Assembly (NCBI GenBank): GCA_028871815.1
Contig: JAGWMJ010000002.1
Location: 310,001 to 374,000, forward strand
Origin: Armatimonadota bacterium
Lineage (GTDB): Bacteria; Armatimonadota; Chthonomonadetes; Chthonomonadales; Chthonomonadaceae
Direction of reading: 5' to 3'
DNA length: 64,000 nt
Numbering within the stretch: the first letter of the stretch is position 1; each line of letters begins with the position of its first letter. Of this stretch, positions 30,732 through 37,695 are shown piece by piece. The notes beneath the pieces were generated by a model. That model did not search any database. It was not told the origin of the DNA and saw only the letters and a list, made by a program, of their open reading frames with translations. The position numbers were made by a program, and so were the translations under genes.

Positions 30732-33700
30732 AGCAGATGGATACGAGCGTGCGCGTCTCGGTAGTCACCGAGCCGCCCGGGGCTGCCGTCTCGTTGGATG
30801 GCGTGCCCGCAGGCGTGACTCCGGCAGAGATTCCCGTGGAGCTCGGGCTGCACGCAACGTGGCAGGCGCAGGTGGCCGTCACGCTTTTCGGATTCCAGCC
30901 CGTTCTCTACCGTGTTACGCTGGCGCGCGGTCACTCTACGATCATTCCGCCGGATGTGCTGCACGAAGAGACCGGCGCGCAGCCCGGGTTGCCAGCGGGC
31001 CGCGCCGGTGGGCCGCCAGTCGAGGACAGCGGCCTGGCGGCAGGCGCGGTCCGGACCAACCCGAAAGACGGCGCGGAGATGGTCTGGATACCGCCGGGTC
31101 CCTTCCAGATGGGTGACAGCGATCAATATGGCAACCAGCCACATACGGTGACGCTCAGCGGTTTCTGGATGTACAGAAACAATGTGACGGTCACGGAGTA
31201 CCGCACCTTCTGCGATGCTGCGGGCCGGCGGATGCCGCCCGCGCCGCAGTTCGACCCGACCTGGAGCCAGGGCGATCACCCGATCGTCAACGTGACGTGG
31301 GACGACGCTGCAGCTTACGCGAAGTGGGCAGGCTGCGAGCTGCCGACGGAGGCGCAGGGGGAAAAGGCCGCGCGCGGCACGGACGGGCGGAAATACCCGT
31401 GGGGCAGCGATTGGGACAGCTCGAAACTCTGGTGCAGCAAGTCCCGGTTTGGCGACGCGGGCGGCACGACGGCCGTTGGCCATTACGGCGTGAGCCCCTA
31501 CGGCTGCAGCGACATGGCCGGCAACGTGTTTGACTGGTGCCGGGACTGGTACCACGAAGCTTTCTGGAGCGGTCGTGCCGGCGAGCAGCCGGACCCCGTG
31601 GACCTTGCGCCGGGGCAGGAGCGGGTTATTCGCGGCGGCACGTGGAAGATGAACGATCCGGTGGGCTTCCGCGCGTCGTACCGGTACATCAGCGCCCCGG
31701 CGCTCAGCTTCGACTACATCGGTTTTCGTTGTGCTTTGCGCGCCGGCTCGCCCTTGGATACGGGCGTGCGCCTCTCGGTAGTCACCGAGCCGCCTGGGGC
31801 TGCCATCTCGTTGGATGACGTGCATGCCGGCGTGACTCCGGCAGAGATTCCCGTGGACCTCGCGGTGCAGGCAACGCGGCAGGCGCAGGTGGCCATAACG
31901 CTTCCCGGATTCCAGCGCGTGCTATACCGTGTCACGCTGGAGCGCGGCCACTCCACGATCATTCCGCCGGTTGCGCTGCGCCGAGAGACCGGCGCGCAGC
32001 CCGGGTCGCCGGCGGCCGGCGGCGGTTCGCCATCCGTCGAGGTCCACGGCCTGGCGAAAGGCGCGGTCCGGTCCAACCCGAAAGACGGCGCGGAGATGGT
32101 CTGGATACCGCCGGGGCCCTTCCAGATGGGTGACAGCGATATTGCTGACAACTCGCCGCATTCGGTGACGCTCAGCGGTTTCTGGATGTACAAAAACGAC
32201 GTGACGGTGCAGGAGTACCGCGGCTTCTGCCGGGCAACCGGTCGGCAGATGCCGCCCGCACCGTCCTTCGACCCGAACTGGAGCCAGGGCGATCACCCGA
32301 TCGTCAACCTGACGTGGGACGACGCCGCAGCTTACGCGATGTGGGCAGGCTGCGAACTGCCGACGGAGGCGCAGTGGGAGAAGGCCGTGCGCGGCACAGA
32401 TGGGCGGAGATACCCCTGGGGCAACGATTGGGACATCTCGAAACTCTGGTGCAGCAAGTTCCAGGGTGGCGACGCGGGCGGCACGACCGCCGTGGGGGAC
32501 TACGGCGTGAGCCCCTACGGCTGCAGCGACATGGCCGGCAACGTATTGGACTGGTGCCGGGACTGGTACCACGAAGCCTTCTGGAGCGGTCGCGCCGGCA
32601 AGGAGCCGGACCCCGTGGACCTTGCGCCGGGGCAGTACCGGGTTCTGCGCGGCGGCTCGTGGGACCTCAACGAACGAGTGAGCTTCCGCGCCTCGGTCCG
32701 GAACGGCAATTGCCCGGCGAACGGAAACAACTGCACTGGCTTCCGTTGTGCTTTGCGCGCGGGCTCGCCTTTGGATACGAGCGTGCGCCTCTCGGCAGTC
32801 ACCGAGCCGCCCGGGGCTGCCGTCTCGTTGGATCGCGTGCCCACCGGAGTGACGCCGGCAGAGATTCCCGTGGACCTCGGGCGGCAGGCAACTCGGCAGG
32901 CGCAGGTGGCCATCAATCTTACCGGATTCCAGCCCGTTCTCTACCCTGTGACGCTGGAGCGCGGCCACTCTACGATCATTCCGCCGGTTATGCTGCGCGA
33001 TGAGGCCCGGGCGCGACCCGGGTCGCCGACGGGCGGCGGCGGTGGGCCGCCAGTCGAGGGCAGTGGCCTGGCGGCGGGCAAGGTCCGGACCAACCCGAAA
33101 GACGGCGCGGAGATGGTCTGGATACCGGCTGGGCCCTTCCAGATGGGTGACAGCGGCCAGCGTGACAACCCGCCGCATACGGTGACGCTCAGCGGTTTCT
33201 GGATGTACAGAAACGATGTGACGGTGACGGAGTACCGCACCTTCTGCGATGCTGCGGGCCGGCGGATGCCGCCCGCGCCGTACTTCGACCCGACCTGGAG
33301 CCAGGGCGATCACCCGATCGTGAACGTGACGTGGGACGACGCCGCAGCTTATGCCAGGTGGGCAGGCTGCGAACTGCCGACGGAGGCGCAGTGGGAGAAG
33401 GCCGCTCGCGGCACGGACGGGCGGAAATACCCGTGGGGCAGCGATTTTGACAGCTCGAAACTCTGGTGTTCCAGGCGCGGCACGACCGCCGTGGGCCACT
33501 ACGGCATGAGCCCGTACGGCTGCAGCGACATGGCCGGCAACGTGGCTGACTGGTGCCGGGACTGGTACCACCAAGCTTTCTGGAGCGGTCGCGCCGGCGA
33601 GCAGCCGGACCCCGTGGACCTTGCGCCGGGGTGGGGCCGGGTTGTGCGCGGCGGCTCGTGGGGCAGCGGCGCACCATTGTACTTCCGCGCGGCGCACCGG

Positions 33701-33772
33701 AACGGCAACGGCCCGGCGTACAGCAACGCCAGCATCGGCTTCCGTTGTGCTTTGCGCGCGGGCTCGCCTTGA
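30695..33772 (+). CDS. Triple PEGA-FGE protein carrying three DGR-type variable regions
   Basis: A frame of 1025 residues made of three near-identical units of about 335 residues. Each unit has a PEGA domain (VVTEPPGAAVSLD..GVTPAEIPV, about residues 18-90, 355-430 and 695-770). An FGE-sulfatase/C-type-lectin domain follows (start MVWIPPGPFQMGDS; core DDAAAYAKWAGCELPTEAQ; CSDMAGNV.DWCRDWYH). Each ends in a hypervariable segment of about 42 residues (308-349, 647-688, 980-1021) between RVxRGG and GFRCALR. FGE-fold proteins are classical DGR targets, where the fold displays the variable residues as a binding surface. Formylglycine synthesis itself is unlikely. Unit 1 has AQGEK where the others have AQWEK. 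The GTG at 30695 or ATG at 30737 lack a good ribosome site, consistent with frameshift from the caspase gene. Confidence 0.85.
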   Translation: MAGTQLPQGCAVKQMDTSVRVSVVTEPPGAAVSLDGVPAGVTPAEIPVELGLHATWQAQVAVTLFGFQPVLYRVTLARGHSTIIPPDVLHEETGAQPGLPAGRAGGPPVEDSGLAAGAVRTNPKDGAEMVWIPPGPFQMGDSDQYGNQPHTVTLSGFWMYRNNVTVTEYRTFCDAAGRRMPPAPQFDPTWSQGDHPIVNVTWDDAAAYAKWAGCELPTEAQGEKAARGTDGRKYPWGSDWDSSKLWCSKSRFGDAGGTTAVGHYGVSPYGCSDMAGNVFDWCRDWYHEAFWSGRAGEQPDPVDLAPGQERVIRGGTWKMNDPVGFRASYRYISAPALSFDYIGFRCALRAGSPLDTGVRLSVVTEPPGAAISLDDVHAGVTPAEIPVDLAVQATRQAQVAITLPGFQRVLYRVTLERGHSTIIPPVALRRETGAQPGSPAAGGGSPSVEVHGLAKGAVRSNPKDGAEMVWIPPGPFQMGDSDIADNSPHSVTLSGFWMYKNDVTVQEYRGFCRATGRQMPPAPSFDPNWSQGDHPIVNLTWDDAAAYAMWAGCELPTEAQWEKAVRGTDGRRYPWGNDWDISKLWCSKFQGGDAGGTTAVGDYGVSPYGCSDMAGNVLDWCRDWYHEAFWSGRAGKEPDPVDLAPGQYRVLRGGSWDLNERVSFRASVRNGNCPANGNNCTGFRCALRAGSPLDTSVRLSAVTEPPGAAVSLDRVPTGVTPAEIPVDLGRQATRQAQVAINLTGFQPVLYPVTLERGHSTIIPPVMLRDEARARPGSPTGGGGGPPVEGSGLAAGKVRTNPKDGAEMVWIPAGPFQMGDSGQRDNPPHTVTLSGFWMYRNDVTVTEYRTFCDAAGRRMPPAPYFDPTWSQGDHPIVNVTWDDAAAYARWAGCELPTEAQWEKAARGTDGRKYPWGSDFDSSKLWCSRRGTTAVGHYGMSPYGCSDMAGNVADWCRDWYHQAFWSGRAGEQPDPVDLAPGWGRVVRGGSWGSGAPLYFRAAHRNGNGPAYSNASIGFRCALRAGSP
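31616..31740 (+). repeat. Variable region 1 (DGR-type)
   Basis: A 125-bp segment from the codon before xxCRGG to TGTGCTTTGCG. Compared with the other five copies, about 20 codons differ, mostly in bases 1-2. Fixed codons give TW, F, R, PA and GFRCALR. This copy is internal, followed by a second PEGA domain, and reads AAG-ATG-AAC after the fixed TGG. Confidence 0.75.
32633..32757 (+). repeat. Variable region 2 (DGR-type)
   Basis: The same 125-bp frame as copy 1. It reads GAC-CTC-AAC after the fixed TGG and AAC-GGC-AAT-TGC after the fixed CGG. It retains many A-containing codons (AAC, AAT), so it may be close to the inferred template. It is internal, followed by a third PEGA domain. Confidence 0.75.
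33632..33756 (+). repeat. Variable region 3 (DGR-type)
   Basis: A 125-bp copy at the 3' end of the triple-unit gene. It reads GGC-AGC-GGC after TGG and AAC-GGC-AAC-GGC after CGG. It is followed by the GC-rich tract GCGCGGGCTCGCC and the stop codon. Confidence 0.75.
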
Positions 33773-33865
33773 CTCTGCACTTTGACTCCTTTCCGTTTTA
33801 CCGGTGCCGGAGGGCGGTTCATCAGCATCGCGATTTGCCGAGAAACGGCCGACGAGGAGCGCAAC
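33757..33865 (+). promoter_or_regulatory. Conserved variable-region flank and duplicated 5' leader, copy 1
   Basis: A GC-rich tract is followed by CTCTGCACTTTGACTCCTTT and then a 50-bp block (GCATCGCGATTTGCCGAGAA and GAGGAGCGCAAC) with the ribosome site GAGGAG. The block recurs at 34837-34945 before the next gene. The first part (through CTCTGCACTTTGACTC) recurs a third time at 36727. The GC-rich tract could serve as the initiation-of-mutagenic-homing sequence; the rest looks like a duplicated promoter/leader. Confidence 0.5.
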
Positions 33866-34852
33866 ATGGAATGGCTATCTGCGAGCAGAGTAAGATCGAT
33901 GAGCGCCGGAGCGCCACCCCGCCGGCGAGGCGCTCGCGTGCGCGTGTCGCTGCGTAGATGGGCCGCACGACGGTGCGTAGGGCCGGCCGCAACGGCTGCG
34001 GCGCTCTGCTGCGCCGCAGGGTCCTGGACCGTGGTCGGCGGTACTGCGCGGCCGCAGAAGCGGCCGGGCACGCGGGTGACCTATGCCGTGCGTGGCACTG
34101 CGGATGCAGGCGGCAGCCCGGCGCCGGTCGTACTGCGCACGAAGCAGCGGCGCAACCCGAAAGACGGCGCGGAGATGGTCTGGATACCGCCAGGCTCCTT
34201 CCAGATGGGTGACAGCGACCAGTCTGACAACCCGCCGCATCGGGTGACGCTGAGCGGGTACTGGATGTACAGGAACGACGTGACGGTGCAGGAGTATCGC
34301 AGCTTCTGCCGGGCAACCGGTCGGCGGATGCCGCCCGCGCCGTCCTTCGACCCGACCTGGAGCCAGGGCGATCACCCGATCGTCGACGTGACATGGGACG
34401 ACGCCGCAGCTTACGCGAAGTGGGCAGGCTGCGACCTGCCGACGGAGGCGCAGTGGGAGAAGGCCGCCCGCGGCACCGACGGGCGGAAATACCCGTGGGG
34501 CAGCGATTGGGACATCTCGAAACTCTGGTGCAGCAAGTCCTTGTATGGCGATGCGGGCGGCACGACCGCCGTTGGCCATTATGGCGTGAGCCCGTACGGC
34601 TGCAGCGACATGGCCGGCAATGTGTGGGACTGGTGCCGGGACTGGTACCACAAAGCCTTCTGGAGCGGTCGCGCCGGCGAGCAGCCAGACCCCGTGGACC
34701 TTGCGCCGGGGCAGAACCGGGTTGTGCGCGGCGGCTCGTGGAAGCTCTACCTACCAGTGAACTTCCGCACGTCGAACCGGGGCAGCGGCAATCCGGCGAA
34801 CTACAACTACGACGGCGGCTTCCGTTGTGCTTTGCGCGCGGGCTCGCCTTAA
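33866..34852 (+). CDS. Single-FGE protein with one DGR-type variable region
   Basis: A 328-residue protein starting MEWLSASRV after GAGGAGCGCAAC. It has an alanine-rich, probably membrane-targeting segment (about residues 34-58, AATAAALCCAAGSW), a linker, and one FGE-sulfatase/C-type-lectin domain (about 98-328). It lacks the PEGA domain of the preceding protein. The domain is almost identical to the other five except in the C-terminal variable segment (residues 283-324). GFRCALRAGSP ends the protein. It is closely related, including its leader, to the following gene, pointing to recent tandem duplication. Confidence 0.85.
   Translation: MEWLSASRVRSMSAGAPPRRRGARVRVSLRRWAARRCVGPAATAAALCCAAGSWTVVGGTARPQKRPGTRVTYAVRGTADAGGSPAPVVLRTKQRRNPKDGAEMVWIPPGSFQMGDSDQSDNPPHRVTLSGYWMYRNDVTVQEYRSFCRATGRRMPPAPSFDPTWSQGDHPIVDVTWDDAAAYAKWAGCDLPTEAQWEKAARGTDGRKYPWGSDWDISKLWCSKSLYGDAGGTTAVGHYGVSPYGCSDMAGNVWDWCRDWYHKAFWSGRAGEQPDPVDLAPGQNRVVRGGSWKLYLPVNFRTSNRGSGNPANYNYDGGFRCALRAGSP
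34712..34836 (+). repeat. Variable region 4 (DGR-type)
   Basis: A 125-bp copy. It reads AAG-CTC-TAC after TGG, AAC before the fixed TTC, and GGC-AGC-GGC-AAT after CGG. After the fixed CCG-GCG it has five NNC codons. It is terminal to its gene. Confidence 0.75.
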
Positions 34853-34945
34853 CTCTGCACTTTGACTCTTTTCCCTTTTCCCGCCGCCGGAGGGCAATTC
34901 ATTGGCATCGCGATTTGCCGAGAAACGGCCGACGAGGAGCGCAAC
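34837..34945 (+). promoter_or_regulatory. Conserved variable-region flank and duplicated 5' leader, copy 2
   Basis: The same arrangement as copy 1: a GC-rich tract, CTCTGCACTTTGACTCTTTT, then the block through GAGGAGCGCAAC. The last 50 bp are identical to copy 1 up to the ATG and into the first seven codons. Confidence 0.5.
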
Positions 34946-36730
34946 ATGGAATGGCTATCTGCTGGCGGAGTAAGAGGGATGAGATCCGGCGCGCCAACCC
35001 GCTGGCCAGGCGCTCACGTGCGCCCGCCCCTGGGTAGCTGGACCGCAGCGGCTGCGGCGCTCTGCTGTGCCGCAGGGTCCTGGGCGGCGGTCGGCGGTAC
35101 TGCGCAGCCGCAGAAGCGGCCGGGCAAGTCGGTGACATACACCGTGCGCGGCACTGCGGATGCAGCCGGCAGCCGGGCGCCAGTCGTACTGCACGCGAAG
35201 CAGCGGACCAACCCGAAAGACGGCGCGGAGATGGTCTGGATACCGCCGGGGCCGTTCCAGATGGGTGACAGCGACCAGTCTGACAACCCGCCGCGTCGGG
35301 TGACGCTGAGCGGATTCTGGATGTACAAAAACGATGTGACGGTGACGGAGTATCGCCGGTTCTGCGATGCTACGGGTTGGCGGATGCCGCCCGCGCCGTC
35401 CTTCGACCCGACCTGGAGCCAGAGCGATCACCCGATCGTCTGGGTGACATGGGACGACGCTGCCGCTTACGCGAAGTGGGCAGGCTGCGAACTGCCGACG
35501 GAGGCGCAGTGGGAAAAGGCCGCTCGCGGCACGGACGGGCGGAAATACCCCTGGGGCAGCGATTGGGACATCTCCAAACTCTGGTGCAGCAACTCCCAGT
35601 ATGGCGACGCTGGTGGCACGACCGCCGTTGGCCATTACGGCATGAGCCCCTACGGCTGCAGCGACATGGCCGGCAATGTGTGGGACTGGTGCCGCGACTG
35701 GTACCACAGAGCTTTCTGGAGCGGCCGCGCCGGCGAGCAGCCGGACCCCGTGGACCTTGCGCCGGGGCTGTACCGGGTTGTGCGCGGCGGGTCGTGGCTC
35801 TACGACTTACCGACGGCCTTCAGCGCGTCGTACCGGTACTACGATAGCCCGGCGAACTGCGACGGCTACAACGGTTTCCGTTGTGCTTTGCGCGCGCGTC
35901 CCGTTCCGGCTCTGGCCGCGCCGACCACAGCTGTTGCCGTCGCGGCGCCGCCGAGCGAAGCCGGGATCGGCGTACAGCCGCCCCGGCCGGCAGCGCAGGC
36001 GGACGTTCCCGCGAAAGGCGCGGTCCGAAAGAACCCGAAAGACGGCGCGGAGATGGTCTGGATACCGCCGGGTCCGTTCCAGATGGGTGACAGCGATCAG
36101 GAAGACAACCCGCCGCATAGGGTGATTCTGAGCGGTTTCTGGATGTACAAAAACGATGTGACGGTGACGGAGTATCGCCGGTTCTGCGATGCTACGGGTC
36201 GGCACATGCCGTCCGTGCCGATATTCGACTTGACCTGGAGCCAGGGCGATCACCCGATCGTCAACGTGACATGGGACGACGCTGCAGCTTACGCGAAGTG
36301 GGCAGGCTGCGAACTGCCGACGGAGGCGCAGTGGGAGAAGGCCGCGCGCGGCACGGACGGTCGTAAATACCCGTGGGGCAGCGATTGGGACATCTCGAAA
36401 CTCTGGTGCAGCAAGTCCTTGTATGGCGACGCGGGCGGCACGACGGCGGTGGGCCACTACGGCATGAGCCCGTACGGCTGCAGCGACATGGCCGGCAATG
36501 TGTGGGACTGGTGCCGCGACTGGTACCACAGACCTTTCTGGAGCGGCCGCGCCGGCGAGCAGCCGGACCCCGTGGACCTTGCGCCGGGGCAGCTCCGGGT
36601 TATTCGCGGCGGATCGTGGTACGAGGGCAAGCCAGGGGTCTTCCGCTCGCCGTACCGGTGGGACCGCTTCCCGGCGGACAAGGACTCCACCTTCGGCTTC
36701 CGTTGTGCTTTGCGCGCGGGCTCGCCTTAA
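34946..36730 (+). CDS. Double-FGE protein with two DGR-type variable regions
   Basis: A 594-residue paralogue of the preceding protein: the same leader, the MEWLSA start and an alanine-rich segment near residues 34-58. Two FGE-sulfatase domains follow (about 92-316 and 365-594) joined by a 45-residue proline/alanine linker instead of a PEGA domain. The variable segments are residues 275-316 and 549-590. In the first, the end reads GFRCALRARPVPA, so the downstream GC tract is modified and the copy is internal. The linker may act as an extended spacer displaying two lectin heads. Confidence 0.85.
   Translation: MEWLSAGGVRGMRSGAPTRWPGAHVRPPLGSWTAAAAALCCAAGSWAAVGGTAQPQKRPGKSVTYTVRGTADAAGSRAPVVLHAKQRTNPKDGAEMVWIPPGPFQMGDSDQSDNPPRRVTLSGFWMYKNDVTVTEYRRFCDATGWRMPPAPSFDPTWSQSDHPIVWVTWDDAAAYAKWAGCELPTEAQWEKAARGTDGRKYPWGSDWDISKLWCSNSQYGDAGGTTAVGHYGMSPYGCSDMAGNVWDWCRDWYHRAFWSGRAGEQPDPVDLAPGLYRVVRGGSWLYDLPTAFSASYRYYDSPANCDGYNGFRCALRARPVPALAAPTTAVAVAAPPSEAGIGVQPPRPAAQADVPAKGAVRKNPKDGAEMVWIPPGPFQMGDSDQEDNPPHRVILSGFWMYKNDVTVTEYRRFCDATGRHMPSVPIFDLTWSQGDHPIVNVTWDDAAAYAKWAGCELPTEAQWEKAARGTDGRKYPWGSDWDISKLWCSKSLYGDAGGTTAVGHYGMSPYGCSDMAGNVWDWCRDWYHRPFWSGRAGEQPDPVDLAPGQLRVIRGGSWYEGKPGVFRSPYRWDRFPADKDSTFGFRCALRAGSP
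35768..35892 (+). repeat. Variable region 5 (DGR-type)
   Basis: A 125-bp copy. It reads CTC-TAC-GAC after TGG and TAC-TAC-GAT-AGC after CGG. It has an AGC in place of the otherwise fixed CGC after TTC. The 3' GC tract is altered (GCGCGCGTCCCG instead of GCGCGGGCTCGCC). Confidence 0.7.
36590..36714 (+). repeat. Variable region 6 (DGR-type)
   Basis: A 125-bp copy at the 3' end of the locus. It reads TAC-GAG-GGC after TGG and TGG-GAC-CGC-TTC after CGG. It is followed by the intact GC tract and the stop codon. Confidence 0.75.
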
Positions 36731-36915
36731 CTCTGCACTTTGACTCTTTTCGCTTTTTCCCGGCGTCGGAGGGCGGTCGAAAAGTCTGTCAGAGGTGGTC
36801 GCTGTGCGCTGTGAGCGCTCCTTCGATTCGCGCGCCCGCACGGGGTTAAGCTGATCGTAGTACCAGCAAGACCCGGCACGCGCATACCGCAGTGAGCGAC
36901 TCTTGTAGGGCCATG

Positions 36916-37695
36916 CTAGGGCGCCCATTCAAAACGCAAGCACTCGGCCATGGGGCCTTGCATGGCCGCTGCGCCGCTGTAACCCGGGGCAAGGTCGCCA
37001 CACGCCACCGTCCAGAGGCCGCCGATGCCGTCAGCTTCGGAGGTCAGGTCGAGTTCAAAGCGGCTCAACGGGTCCAGCGGAACATCAAACGCTTTCAAAT
37101 CCAGATAGAGGCCGGCGCCAACCGCCTTGATCATCGCCTCTTTGCGGGTCCAGCAGTCGAAAAATGCCCGCTCGTGCTCGGCTCGCGGCAGCGCGGTTAG
37201 AATCGCAACTTCGGCCGGGGAGAAGAAGGCATCGGCCACGGTCAGGTAGTCGTCGGTCAGGGCGTTACGCTCCACGTCCACGCCAACGCGCCCGCCGGCT
37301 GCAATGGCGAAGGCGCACCAATCGCCGCTGCGTGATGCGTTGAATTGCAATCCGCTCTGTTCGGCGCTGCCGGCAAGGTGGGGCTTGCCGAGCGCGCCGG
37401 TGCGAAACTCAATCTCTCCCGGCGGCATACCGAGGTAGTCGCCCAGTACGCGACGGAGAATGCCGTGCATGGCAACAAAGCGGTCACGATCAACCGGCTG
37501 CACGAACGCGGCTGCGCGGGCAAGCTCCTCGTCGTTGAGCACGCCGGCATCCGCTTCGCGAACACGCCACCACGCGTCGGTCCGGGCGCGCCATACATGC
37601 AATACGTGTGGGGCGGGACCTTCGACGCGACTCGATACGGCGGTCCACTCCGTTACTGCTGGTCCCGCGCTCCCTCGCGATTTCGCTGCAGACAC
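36916..37695 (-). CDS. 4'-phosphopantetheinyl transferase (Sfp type)
   Basis: A 259-residue Sfp-type enzyme that transfers the 4'-phosphopantetheine arm of CoA to carrier domains. The magnesium- and CoA-binding motif is GVDVE (D140, E142), and the second motif is WTRKEAMIKAVG (W182, K185, E186, K190). FNASRSGDW is the usual histidine/serine region, with asparagine-alanine-serine in place of the common S-H-S. The length fits the longer Sfp group. Its 5' end overlaps the 3' end of the downstream-most synthetase gene by 43 bp, with no later start codon that preserves the fold. It is therefore translationally linked and almost certainly activates those synthetases. Confidence 0.93.
   Translation of the reverse strand: MSAAKSRGSAGPAVTEWTAVSSRVEGPAPHVLHVWRARTDAWWRVREADAGVLNDEELARAAAFVQPVDRDRFVAMHGILRRVLGDYLGMPPGEIEFRTGALGKPHLAGSAEQSGLQFNASRSGDWCAFAIAAGGRVGVDVERNALTDDYLTVADAFFSPAEVAILTALPRAEHERAFFDCWTRKEAMIKAVGAGLYLDLKAFDVPLDPLSRFELDLTSEADGIGGLWTVACGDLAPGYSGAAAMQGPMAECLRFEWAP

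Noticed and set aside
30695-36730. CRISPR-like or satellite repeat array
   Set aside because: The repetition is of coding FGE units (225-335 codons) without short repeats and spacers.
36731-36915. Template repeat after the last FGE gene
   Set aside because: No A-rich copy of the variable segment is there; only the conserved CTCTGCACTTTGACTC flank is shared.
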